The notes: generated from the letters alone by a model not told the origin. Numbered from the stretch's first letter, positions 45,790-56,270 are shown. The stretch: DNA of 64,000 nt from Liolophura sinensis (GCF_032854445.1 NC_088298.1:919474-983473), one strand, 5' to 3'. Numbers and translations: made by a program.

Positions 45790-46330
45790 TAGCCGTATTT
45801 AAACCGAATTTAACACGAAATGAGAATGAAAACTTTCATAAACAGTGCCATGCATAATCAACTACATTGCAACTCTGATTTAGTGCGTTTCGACTCCTGT
45901 CCGTTCATGACTCCCTGTTTTGCCCTTACCAATCCACCCCCCCCCCCCCCACCTCCTCTTACCCATAGCATAACCCATAACATAAAATACCGATGTTTGG
46001 ACATCCCGTTACTGACAATCCAGATCCACGTGAGTTGAAGCCGCTCTATTAAAGCTAAGCCCTAGAAGTCGAGCATGGACTCCACGAACATGATTGACAC
46101 TTCCAATTTACACAACCAGTCAAATTTTTCAGCTTGGCATTATTATGTCATCTTGATGTTATCCTTGAACTGACCTTAGGGTTAACGCCGTCAGCTGCTG
46201 ATCTGATAGCCCTGATCACGGACCGGAAGCCGTAGAAGGAACTAGTCAGTCAAATGGCTCCCGGCCGTCAAATACCGGACAGTGACTGGTTTGAGTTAAG
46301 CACCTGTCGGATTTTTGCTGACAACTTGGT
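45790..46330 (+). repeat. R-G repeat, copy 1
   Basis: It matches 54,010-54,565 and 61,060-61,540. Landmarks are ACTTTCATAAACAGTGCC, TTCCAATTTACACAACCAGT, GATCACGGACCGGAAGCCGT and ACTGGTTTGAGTTAAGCACC. A weaker match continues to the left (45,540-45,790 against 60,585-60,850). It carries a 14-base C run at 45,937-45,950 and no SINE at the site occupied in copy 2. Confidence 0.8.
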
Positions 46331-46411
46331 CTTGGCGCCTTAAACAAATCGGTATAGCTAAACCTACATGTCAAACATGACGAATTATTGAGCAGCCATG
46401 AAAGTTCTTTT

Positions 46412-46770
46412 ACCGGCCTCAACAGCACAGGTGGTAGAGCGTCCGCGGCGGGAGCGGTAGATCCAGGCTCAATCCTGGGTCGGGTCACACCTAAGACCTT
46501 AAAAAGAGGCAGTTGTAACTTCCTCGATTGGCGTTCAGCAGGAAGGGGATAGTGCAACGTCGGGTTTACCCGTATCAGTTTAAAGGCTCTGGCGGTGCGG
46601 CTTTTTTTTGCCTTCGGTAAGTCGTCTCAGTGAAGCAGCACTAAGAAAAGAGCGCTGGAAATCCGTCAGCAACAAGGAGGCACATTACATACACTTTAAG
46701 GATTCCTTCGTCGTCATATGACTGAAAAATTGTTAAGTATGACGTAAAACCCCCAAGCAATCACTCACTC
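46412..46770 (+). mobile_element. SINE-2, full length with target-site duplication
   Basis: Head GGCCTCAACAGCACAGGTGG (A box), B-box region GGCTCAATCCTGGGTCGGG, body through TGCCTTCGGTAAGTCGTCTC and GAGCGCTGGAAATCCGTC, end TCGTCATATGACTGAAAAAT, and a (CACT)n tail. Exact 11-bp repeats AAAGTTCTTTT flank it (46,401-46,411 and 46,771-46,781). This is the best reference copy of the family in the window. Confidence 0.93.
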
Positions 46771-47089
46771 AAAGTTCTTTTTGATTTTTGACTGCTCTGG
46801 GGTGTAATTACAACAGGATTTGTTTCCCGCTGTACCTGTAAGCGGCCTCTTGCCAATTCACTTCGGTCAGCGTTTATTCCGACTGTCCTGTACAAGGATA
46901 ATGCAGTGATAGCTGTAATTTATCAGACGTCACTGGCCTAGAATTACATAAAAAGTGCACGGTAAACAAGTGTTATCCACATCAAAAGATGCGGAGGGAT
47001 CTGGCAGATTAATGACATCGAAGTATCAGTGTTCAGATCTGGCCAACTTTCCTCACAAGGTGACTGGCACGTTTGTTCCAAAGCTTTAC

Positions 47090-47177
47090 CTAATTTTATG
47101 GTGTTCTTAGACAGTTCTTGGAACTGCTTGTTGGCGGATATTTTCTCCCGGAGTTTGGCCGATTTACGCGTACAGAA
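47090..47177 (-). CDS. Possible small exon, helical, unassigned
   Basis: This 88-nt minus stretch lies between a good acceptor (aactttatttcag) and a fair donor (TTAG/GTAAAG). It reads FCTRKSAKLREKISANKQ and FQELSKNTIKL, a charged amphipathic helix. Without splicing the frame stays open to 46,944. No family is recognised, and no partner exon was found. Confidence 0.25.
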
Positions 47178-47216
47178 CTGAAATAAAGTTTTGAGCAAAA
47201 GCATAAAAGTTTTGAG

Positions 47217-47365
47217 CATTTATTTATTTATTTGATTGGTGTTCTACGCCGTACTCAAGAATATTTCAGTTATACGACGGCGGTCAGCATTATGATGGGA
47301 GGGAACCGGGCAGAGCTACGGAACAGGAAGCCAGCATGAGCTGGACTTGAACTCACAGCAATGAA
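47217..47365 (-). mobile_element. SINE-1 copy with internal deletion
   Basis: The tail and core are intact to GGGCAGAGCT. About 60 bp is then missing before GGAAGCCAGCATGAGCTGG, and it stops within the head. Confidence 0.85.
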
Positions 47366-47554
47366 AATAAGGAGAACAGGTGTATATAGTATGGTGTGAA
47401 AGGAAACAAAGGACTGTCTCTTGAAGCCTATTATTGTTGTTTAGTCCAAAGATAATGACACAGCCGCTTGTCTGGATCCATTACTCTCAGTGAAGACAAA
47501 GATCAGCAGCGTTGCGAAGGACATGAAGAAAATGTAACATGTGCCATTCTTAAC

Positions 47555-48180
47555 TCCTGCCTAGCATTAAGGCTGTCTGCAAAGCTTCCTCGCCAACCGT
47601 TTCCGGGACTGAAAGAAAGCTTGTTTTTATGTCACTGATAGCTGACCATCATATCCTGAAGCCTTTTTATTTTTTGAGCCACTGGACATTTCCTATCAGC
47701 GATTATTTTTCACTGCCATTTCGCTGGAGCCTATTAGTGAACTTCTTCCTATCCGTGTCATACATGACATTTGGCCCTAGCTAAATTACAGTGTAATATG
47801 GCCGATGGCTGAACAGGGATTGACCGTCTAATCGACAGGGTACAATATCACATTCAGCTGTATGACAATCAAGCTGAAGTGACAAAGGGCGAGAAGCAGT
47901 TGCGTCCGACCTAAACTGACTGAAACTATCCGACCCTTGTATCAAAGCCCCCAATCATGACTTTTGATGTGCGAGAAGATACATCCCAACTGTCTTTCAT
48001 TCCAGCCCGGGAAATGCAGATCGGTGTGTTTTAATCCCATCTCGGCTGCTATGGGGTTCATAATAAAATTAAGATCTTCAGCTAGGGAAGCTCAAAAGTG
48101 CAGTATCAAAACTTTCATGAACGAGCCACTAGGAGTAACGTGTCGACATGCAATGATGGCGCTGATCGCAGGTTATTTAC
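47555..48180 (+). repeat. R-E repeat, copy 1
   Basis: It shares with 56,855-57,515 and 62,955-63,620 the series AAGGCTGTCTGC-AAGCTTCCTCG, ATTTC-TATCA-CGATTATTTT, GAACTTCTTCCTATCCGTGT and ATGGCC-x-x-x-x-x-x-GAACAGGG. No stop-free frame is common to the copies. Confidence 0.75.
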
Positions 48181-48195
48181 ACAGGTAAATTAATT

Positions 48196-48565
48196 CTCAT
48201 TAATTTATTTGATTAGCGCTGAATTTATTTTTTTGATTTGTGTTTTACGCCGTACTCAAGAATATTTTACTTACACGACGGCGATCAGCATTATGGTGGG
48301 TGGAAACCGGGCAGAGCCCGGAGGAAACCCACGACCATCCGCAGGTTGCTGTCAGACCTTCCCACGTACGGCCGGAGAGGAAGCCAGCATGAGCTGGACT
48401 TGAACTCACAGCGACCGCATTGGTGAGAGACCCCTCGGTCATTACGCTGCGCTAGCGCGCTAACTAACTGAGCCACGGAGGCCCCAATTAGCGTTTTACG
48501 CCGAAAGTAAGAATATTTATCTTATACGACGGCGGCCAGCGTTACGGTGGCAGGAAACTGGGCAC
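48196..48565 (-). mobile_element. Older SINE-1 split by a younger one
   Basis: The tail piece TTAATTTATTTGATTAGCG (left) and ATTAGCGTTTTACGCCGAAAG continuing through the core (right, 48,487-48,565) form one SINE once 48,219-48,493 is removed. ATTAGCG is present at both junctions. Confidence 0.8.
48219..48486 (-). mobile_element. SINE-1, full length, nested
   Basis: Complete minus-strand copy: GGGGCCTCCGTGGCTCAGTT head with A box, GTTCAAGTCCAGC B box, full core and tail. It is flanked by ATTAGCG (48,212-48,218 and 48,487-48,493). It is the best full-length reference of the family here. Confidence 0.92.
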
Positions 48566-48759
48566 TAGTATATTGTAGTTTCAACAGTTACCCCATAATA
48601 TGATATCCCCTCTTGGCAACAGAATTGCTTGTTAAGTTTATAAATACAACCCAATTTCTACGCATTTCCATGTTTACGCACAAGGTGCTGTACATCATAT
48701 CGAAGACAAATAAAGTGAAAGGATGGCGAGTAATTATCTACTCTTTAAGTATACCTAGA

Positions 48760-48807
48760 ATAAAAATCTAACTGAGGTAAATTTGAAGAAGGCTGCTTTA
48801 ACCGTTT
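48760..48807 (+). repeat. R-A 5' part feeding the 46-bp array
   Basis: TCTAACTGAGGTAAATTTGA and ACCGTTTGCCAGCTATCAC are the usual R-A sequence before the amplified segment. Confidence 0.65.
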
Positions 48808-49410
48808 GCCAGCTATCACGGTCACCGCTGCTCCGGTTTTTACTCTTCGCGCTGTACAGCTATCACAGTCACCGCTGCTCCTGTTTTACTCTCTATGCTG
48901 TACAGTTATCACAGTCACCGCTGCTCCGGTTTTACTCTCTATGCTGTACAGTTATCACGGTCGCCGCTGCTGTGGTTTTACTCTCTATGCTGTACAGCTA
49001 TCACAGTCACCGCTGCTCTTGTTTTACTCTCCATGCTGTACAGCTATCACGGTCACCGCTGCTGTTGTTTTACTCTCTATGCTGTACAGCTATCACAGTC
49101 ACCGCTGCTCTTGTTTTACTCTCGATGCTGTACAGCTATCACGGTCACCGCTGCTCTTGTTTTACTCTCTATGCTGTACAGCTATCACAGTCACCGCTGC
49201 TCTTGTTTTACTCTCCATGCTGTGCAGCTATCACGGTTACCGCTGCTCTTGTTTTACTCTCCATGCTGTACAGCTATCACGGTTACCGCTGCTCTTGTTT
49301 TACTCTCCATGCTGTACAGCTGTCAGAGTTTGCCGCTGCTCAGACTTTACTCTCCATGCTCTACGGCTATCACGGTCACCGCTGCTCTGGTTTTACTCCT
49401 CTATACTGTA
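48808..49410 (+). repeat. 46-bp minisatellite, 13 units, from within R-A
   Basis: Thirteen units of CAGCTATCACAGTCACCGCT, GCTCTTGTTTTACTCTCTAT and GCTGTA. The unit equals the R-A segment between GCCAGCTATCAC and GCTGTACGTC. Because 46 is not a multiple of three and the unit has no stop, all three plus frames stay open for about 180-230 codons with the same periodic peptide. They are not genes. Confidence 0.95.
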
Positions 49411-49566
49411 TGTCTAATGGCATCATTAAAAAAGGAAGGCTAAACATGTTTGTATTTCAATCTAATTAAAATACAATAATATTCATTGAAAAACCCACAG
49501 ATAAATCTGTGGTACAAAAAATGGGTTGTAAACCAGAAAAGTTCATCTCACTCAGAGTTATGTAGA

Positions 49567-50443
49567 TTTCATAACAAAAACAATCTTTCAGGCTTACACG
49601 TCCAGGATTGATATCTTGACACGTTTCTTAGAACGCAATATTTTTCCATAGAAATAATCATTTTGATAAGTTCAATATACGTTACATACGTATCGAATAA
49701 ATTCTGTCAAGAACAGCCATACGTATCGAATAAATCCTGTCAAGAACAGCCATAAAAGCTTTTTGGAGTGTGAGATCTGGCATTTTATTTCGAATCAAAC
49801 TGCTAAGCACACACGCCAGTCTGTTGCTCTAGTCAACACTATTAAGCGTGATGCAATAGATCATGGAAAGCTGGGATTTTATTAACCTGTTTTCGCCAGC
49901 TCCTGGGATTGACAGGTGAACAGATTGTACTGTTAATCATCTATCAGCGTCCCTTGAAAGGGCAAATGTTTGATGAAACAATCCAGATTCCACGTTGTCT
50001 CTTTTATTAGAAAATTGACAGATATAAATCGAATCTGAATACTCGACGCTGAACGAAGATTCCAACTTGGGAGTCGGCCGATATAATGCGATAGTTGGCT
50101 GGTCAGAGGTCTGCGAAACTGAAGTGAGGGCCCGGTGAAGTGGTCAAGAGGATGTCAGGACCCTTTGACCGATAAATGTCTTCTCTTAAATTGGCAGCAC
50201 TCCAAAATATTGGGGCGCCTCTCGGCTGACAGGGATCTGTCAGTGCTAAGACTCCAACACCTGTGTGTCGACTGAAATCAATGTCAAAACGTTGAGTCAC
50301 GTGAATCGCTTAGGTCGTCTGCTACTTTCAGTCTTTTGGTGGATTTTGTGAATTGAGTGCTTATTGATCAACCGAACGCAGGACATAGCTAACTGCTTCT
50401 TATTGGAGACGTGGTTATATTCAAATGCACGTATAATTTGTTA
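49567..50443 (+). repeat. R-F long repeat, copy 2
   Basis: Partner of 42,962-43,842 in the same orientation. It has its own 33-bp tandem duplication (ATACGTATCGAATAAAT-x-CTG twice, 49,685-49,752). The core TCGAATCTGAATACTCGACG and the CTGACAG/CTGTCAG inverted repeat are kept. Confidence 0.85.
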
Positions 50444-50934
50444 CAAGACGTCGCATTTAAAGGTAGGAGCAGGTAGTCTGGGGTGAATGTCTAACGTCAT
50501 GAGTAAAGAAGCATTTGATCAAGGTTCAATTACTGTCTTGCGCCGATGGAAAACTGGGTCAACATTTTGATTGCAGACAAAACTGTAAATCTTTACGGAA
50601 CTTTTATACTTGCTTCCTGCGTAAAACCATTATTCAAAGAGTCAGACCATAGTACCAATTATGTTAAGCACACATTTTTTCATTTGAAGAAAGTCAGTAA
50701 AATTTATTTGGTTTCAGGCATCAGAATACTTGGCATATAAACGTTCACAACAGAGCACAAATGGCTATTACTTTGTTTGAAATGGACTAAACAACCAGAT
50801 TTGATATGTAATTTGTCATAGTGAAGCTAGTTATCAAATTCCAACTCTTCACACTTTTGTTACCTCTTTAATATACTGAACCGTTTTCACAAGAAACTCG
50901 GAAATATTACGACTGATGATGGCGTGTTAATTGC
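50444..50934. other. No gene seen
   Basis: A 64-codon plus reading (50,546-50,740) has no recognised domain. Confidence 0.45.
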
Positions 50935-51300
50935 AATTAACATTACTGCATTTTTTTTACCTAATTCTTCTTAAGCCGTGGTGCTATGGGGCGTGTAAAT
51001 TGCTACTATCAATGCATTTACGTGCAAGTTAGAATAAACCCTTACTGAGGTAAATTGACAACAGGCTGTATTTTACCGCTTACGTGTGATCATTTTCCAG
51101 CTATCACACTGCCCACTGCTATCACTGCTCTGGTTTTACTCTCTATGTTGTACGTGTATCACACTGCCATCGCTACTCTGGTTTTACTCGGTATGCTGTA
51201 AACCTATAGCCCCACCCCCCACCCACCCTCCGAGCCGCAATGGTGCTACTCTGATATTTAGCCACAGTCGGTTTTACTCTGCCGTGTTACTTGTTTCACG
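50935..51300 (+). repeat. R-A copy with partial internal amplification
   Basis: A full R-A start (TTAATTGCAATTAACATTACTG, GGGCGTGTAAATTGCTAC) is followed by two to three diverged repeats of the same CTATCAC...TTTTACTC segment that is amplified at 48,808. Confidence 0.75.
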
Positions 51301-51404
51301 TTTTTTTTTAGACATTACATATTTGCATAAATCTACACACAGTATTCCTGTATATATACACTTATCATTGGAACTGCATATGGAAAAAATGGTGAATTGT
51401 TAAA

Positions 51405-51855
51405 GGAAAAGACACCTAAAAATCGAAGTAGGCATCACTTAGCAGACGACTTAAAACTATGCATAAAATACTTTCATTTATTTTTTTTGACTTTTGTAAA
51501 GAGAGTTAAAGGGGCTCAAATAAATGACTTCTGAGGTGTGCTTTATTGGACCATGCTATCAGAGGTTAGGACGTCACAGGAAGTTTATCCAACTCTTATC
51601 ACGACACTGAATGTTGGAATAACTCTTTTTGCCCATGAGTGAAATAATGTTCCCAAAAATTCCTTCCTTCTGGTGAAGATCAGGAAAAAAGGTGAAAGTG
51701 ACGTCACAGTTCATTTCTACTCTCAGTACGTCTCATCAATTTCACTATAGTTTTCAAATATTTAGATGCCTTTCAACACTTTGAAGAAATAAATGAAAGT
51801 ATTTTCACGCATGGTTTTCAGTTGTCTTTATGATGAACCTTACTTTGTATTTTAG
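51405..51855 (+). mobile_element. R-I terminal-inverted-repeat element
   Basis: Left AAAATACTTTCATTTATTT (around 51,466) faces right AAATAAATGAAAGTATTTT (around 51,787). The inverted match extends outward to about 70 bp with many mismatches. AGTGACGTCAC lies inside. There is no transposase frame. It is a non-autonomous DNA transposon of MITE type, length about 450 bp, with a worn relative at 21,346. Confidence 0.7.
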
Positions 51856-52074
51856 CTTTTTTTACTTTAAAGTGAAAAAAGTTTAGAAATCAAGTTTAAG
51901 GGGTAATTCGCCGGTTGTTCTGACCTATATGCTTGTGATTTACAACCATTAAGACAGAAAAAAAATGCCATCTACCACACTTACATACTTAACAACTTCA
52001 AGAGTCCCAGGAACAAACTGCAACCCCACAATGCATACAATATAAAGACGTATTCATTTGGGATTTCTCTGCTC

Positions 52075-52170
52075 TCTACACAATAATACGCTATCAATAT
52101 GGAAGTTTAGGTTATACCGAAGAAAACCAGACAGCGACATCAGTGTGACAGTTGGTAAATGACCGCAGTA
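52075..52170 (-). repeat. R-A fragment
   Basis: AAAACCAGACAGCGACATCAG and GTGTGACAGTTGGTAAATGAC match R-A in reverse. Confidence 0.55.
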
Positions 52171-53297
52171 TACTACCCTGGGGTACACCGATTTCTTTTT
52201 TATAACAGTCAGAATGAGAACTGTCGATCTACTGATCCGCTTTTGACAGCTTCCGGTCATTCTGACACCAAAATACCTGACTTCCGGTGTAATGGCAAAG
52301 GGTCATTTTACAAATGGGTTGTGCGGAATCCCACTTCCGGGTTGAGCAGTGAGTTGTTGTAAATATGAGTTCATAGACGATTTGGAATGATATGTTGACA
52401 GGCTGGAAAATTTAATATGGATAAATTGTATGGTTGATTAACTGATCGATCGATCAATTCATTGATTAACTAAGGGCATGTTCGACAAATTCATGTATTT
52501 ATTCACCTTTAGACTTATTTGCTATATCCCGGACTGATTGTATATATTAAAGAGCTAAGGAAACCCTACATAGGTGGTTCGTAGAAAGCTCTCATGCTGT
52601 TACCATAGAATGATAGGAATGACTGAGTGGGTGATTATGGCTTGACGCTGCTTCGGTAATGTTCAGCTGAAAGTCAGTGTAGCACATTATATCGTTCGCC
52701 AATGGCAATTGTGCTTTTTACGCATATATGTGCATTGCAGTGCTTTTGCGAATATATGTGCGCCTTTGACTGACCTAACATCTGTACACGTTCACATTAT
52801 GTGCGTATGAACTATACCCTAAATCTATGAAAGCGTATGTTCGTATCACTGGCCCAGAAAATCTACTCAGGTGCAGACTATTCTATTGTTTTTAAAAGCG
52901 CAGGTGTGAAATCTTAATCAATGGATCTGATGAATTAAGTACAGCACGTATCCTGTCTTTTCATGTGTGCACCGTTTCATTTTCGCAACGAAGCGCTTTT
53001 TACAAAAGAATACCTGAGTTTTCCACCTATAGTTTCACATATTTGCTCCCGGTGTTACTCATATTTAATATGTTTTAATATGTTTTGCATGTTCCTGTAT
53101 GTGTACACTTGTATACCGGAAACAAGTGCATATATATATATCAGTGTATGTCTTATACTTTAGAATAGTTGTATTTGCATTGTACTTTCTTGTGAACATA
53201 TGTATGTCAGAGGAGATCTCCTAGTGGCCTATTGGCTGTGGGTTATCCTCAGGAAGTAAATAAAGACTTAAATGAAATGAAATTTAAATTAAATATG
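52171..53297. other. No gene seen
   Basis: Unique AT-rich sequence with short open frames only. Confidence 0.5.
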
Positions 53298-53525
53298 CGT
53301 TGAAACAGGCATTTGTATACCATCCGTCAACCAATAAGGACGTCTCAAGTCAATAATCGCAATGCCAATTCCCAAAACGGCATACAACACAAGCCACCAA
53401 TGAACTGTGAAAGTATATGAAGTAGGAAAATCGGACGGAATCATGGACGGAGAAGCAGTCAACAGTTTTCAGTGATGTTGGAAAGACGCGAGGTATGTTC
53501 TCGGCGAATGCGAGAGACTCTTTGA
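53298..53525 (+). repeat. R-D repeat copy
   Basis: ACCATCCGTCAACCAATAAGG, GTCAATAATCGCAATGCC and CAACAGTTTTCAGTGATGTT are in order. Confidence 0.75.
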
Positions 53526-54009
53526 AAGTGGTCAAGCAAGGCACTATTGACTATAGAAGGTTTTGCCAGTTTAACAAGGAAAAAAATTCACTCGTAAAAC
53601 TAAACAAATGAACCCCTTCTGCAACAATTCTGTCTGAAATGCTCATCATTAATTTTTCTTCTTCGCATACCTTACCTACAAATAACTGTCTGTGGTCCAT
53701 CCCAAAATGTAAGAAGACTATTATATTGTTATTATAACATTCCTGCGGTACAGTGAGCAAGTGGGTAAATTTACTGTCAGTGGGTCTCCAGCGGTAAGTG
53801 TAATGGGTTATTTAGTCAGGGATAAAATTTTCGCAGTCATTCTTCATACAACAGCTGATGTGTAGCCGTGTTTCATAGGTTGACGGAACTTTTAAAGATT
53901 CATGTCACAGGGAATTCCCCAAGTTGACCTATAACGGAGAATGGATCTATATATATATCAGTGAGTGATCGAGTAAAGAATGACGAGATAGGCCTCTGAT
54001 ATCATGAAT
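53526..54009. other. No gene seen
   Basis: Unique sequence up to R-G copy 2. Confidence 0.5.
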
Positions 54010-54565
54010 GTAGCGTAAGCCACAGCCGTCAATCTGACACAATCGAATTTGAGATAATACATTTCATGAGCTATACACAATCTCCAAATTTTGCAAGTCG
54101 GTTTACTCTGGTCTTCTACTTGCCGTCTGCTAAAACCCCTTTTAGGAAGGCTCAGCCCCAGGTACCTAGTATGGATTCCGCGAACATGAATGACACTTCC
54201 AATTTACACAACCAGTCAGGTGTTTCAACTCGGCATTGTTATATTATCTTGACGTTATGCTTTGAATTGACCTTAGGGTTATCACCGGCTGCTGCTAATC
54301 TAATAGCCTCTCAGTAACCTGCGGATGGTCGTGGGTTTTTCCCGGGCTCTGCTCGGTTTCCCCCCACCATAATGCTGACCGCCGTCGTATAAGTGAAATA
54401 TTCTTGAGTACGGCGTAAAACACTAATCAAACAAATAAAATAAATCTAATAGCCATGATCACGGACCGGAAGCCGTAGAAGGAACAAGTCAGTCAAAAGG
54501 CACCCGGCAGTCAAATACCGGACGGTGACTGGTTTGAGTTAAGCACCTGTCGGATTTTATGCTGA
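54010..54565 (+). repeat. R-G repeat, copy 2, interrupted by SINE-1
   Basis: Same series of landmarks as at 45,790 and 61,060 (TTCCAATTTACACAACCAGT, GATCACGGACCGGAAGCCGT). It is broken at AATCTAATAGCC by a SINE. Confidence 0.8.
54309..54442 (+). mobile_element. SINE-1, truncated, with exact 12-bp target duplication
   Basis: It begins at TCTCAGTAACCTGCGGATGG and runs through an intact core to (AAAT)n. AATCTAATAGCC occurs at both edges (54,297-54,308 and 54,443-54,454). The other two R-G copies show the unoccupied site. Confidence 0.95.
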
Positions 54566-54589
54566 CAACGATATATGTACACACATCTA

Positions 54590-54664
54590 ATGACTCCTCG
54601 TCGTCATATGACTGTTAAATTGTTAAGTACAACATTAAGCTCCAACCATTCATTCATTCATTCA
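54590..54664 (+). mobile_element. SINE-2/SINE-3 3' end fragment
   Basis: GACTCCTCGTCGTCATATGA, ATTGTTAAGTACAAC and a (CATT)n tail. Too short to tell the two families apart. Confidence 0.7.
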
Positions 54665-54902
54665 GTCACTTCTCTCCGTTTTACCAGCCTTCAAATCGAG
54701 CCTGTTTGAGATTTACAGTGCATTTCTTTTAGAGCGTCGGCTAGATTCAGCTGTCTGTAAAAACAGTCATATTCGCTGCAAAAATTGCCTTTAACCAGTG
54801 ACACGAAACAACCTAAGTTCTACACAATGATATGTTGAACGTCCATATCATTACAAGGAAAATGCAGTTAGAACAGTTTTGCTAATTCATAACACTGTAC
54901 CC

Positions 54903-55360
54903 CATAAGCTTAGTTTCGACACCAAGAACTCATTGCCTCGGGTGACGTCATAATTATTTGAAAGTAAGTTGCGTGCTGGGCAATTGGCGTGTAGAGCGAT
55001 TTGTTTTACAATGGCTGCACCACCAATCGGTTAGAACAAACTCCACGCAGTAACACAGCCCACAATACTATCTATGGGAATAGGCTAAATAGCTTGAATT
55101 TCCAAACTCCCATCTATAAGTCAACGCTGCCGTGAGATCATATGCTACAAGAGATAAAACAAAATCCATTTATTAAGGTTATACTAAAACGTGAAAACAA
55201 CTTTAAATATGATTGTGTCAGTAACAGGGTGTAAAGTTAAGTCGATAGCAGTTTAGCTAAAACACGTTAAATTCGCCCAATATCCACCATGCCACTGGTT
55301 TTCCAATATTTAAGACGTCACCCGAGGCAATGGATTCTTGACATCGAAACCGAGCTTATG
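54903..55360. mobile_element. Terminal-inverted-repeat element, about 458 bp
   Basis: The first 49 bases and the reverse complement of the last 49 agree at 41 positions. Each end begins CATAAGCT and holds CATTGCCTCGGGTGACGTC. The interior has no long frame. It fits a non-autonomous DNA transposon. No clear target duplication is visible at the edges as drawn, so the superfamily is open. Confidence 0.85.
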
Positions 55361-56067
55361 AACTTTAACATTATTAATTAGAAAAGGTGTTCTCACTTCA
55401 TTTTCGTTGCAAGAATATGAACTTCCAACATATCCACGTGTAGATCTCGTGTTGTTACGTATCACTGACTAAAGGCAATTTTAGTAGCGAGTATGATTGA
55501 GCAATGAATATAGGCGACTCGCTAAAAGAGATAGACTATAGCTTATTTTAGCGATGTTTCCAACTTACGCGTGGCTGGTTGATTACCGACATCGCATGAA
55601 GTCGACAAATTATTGTTATAACACAAAGAAGTTCAGTTTTGGAAAACTTTGATTTTAGATGTATCTTATCAACAAAATCCAGGGATCACTATCCCGTAAG
55701 CGAGTACCATATGGTCTGGCTAGGCGACGTGGCATTCAGAATGACGATAACTGTGATGTACCGCTGTCGATATTGGATCCCACAGAACAGCGCACTTTGT
55801 CCATGCTATGCGTAATCGCGCTGTTCCAATCTTGCGCATTGTAATGATACTTTCTGAATACATTAAAATAGTCAGTGACTGAGGTTTCCCGCCAGGTCGG
55901 TCTGCCTCCCTCACTTATCCAAACTTGGCACAAGCCGCACAAGCGGAATAAATCCACGAGAAGGTCACAAACAACAAAATCAATAAAAAAAGGGTTAAGG
56001 TAGATGTTAATTCCTGTATAATAAAATCTTATACTGTAAGAGATGGCTTGTTCTTCCCAAACTATAT
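55361..56067. other. No confident gene
   Basis: A minus reading at 55,736-55,957 (GGRPTWRETSVTDYFNVF) is open but unassigned, and it overlaps open frames on the other strand. Confidence 0.4.
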
Positions 56068-56270
56068 GTTTATTTACTTGATTGGTGTTAACTGCTGTTG
56101 CAGGATTTCTCCCCTATATAATGGCGGTAAGACTTGTAAGTGGAGGAAACCAGAGTGCCTGAAGTCGACCAGCGCCCTTTGCCACGAATGTGGGAAACCT
56201 TTTGACGTAAATCCGCAACTAAATTTCCGAGAGTTGGATCTGAGCCCCTCGAACCCTTTGAGCGCGTGAC
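56068..56270 (-). mobile_element. SINE-1-related copy, divergent subfamily
   Basis: The tail TTTATTTACTTGATTGGTG and GGAGGAAACCAGAGTGCCTG are present, and the head-side GAGAGTTGGATCTGAGCCC differs from the main family. Confidence 0.65.

Noticed and set aside
45820-46038. Open frame with a proline run
   Set aside because: It translates the 14-base C run inside R-G copy 1. The other R-G copies do not keep the frame.
48440-48486. tRNA-like sequence with A and B boxes
   Set aside because: It is the head of a SINE. The acceptor stem and anticodon arm do not form a proper tRNA and it runs into the SINE core. The same applies to 1,690-1,733, 46,412-46,480 and 17,700-17,773.
48783-49469. Long overlapping plus-strand open frames (182-228 codons)
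   Set aside because: All three frames are open with the same periodic peptide because the 46-bp unit has no stop. Tandem-repeat artefact.
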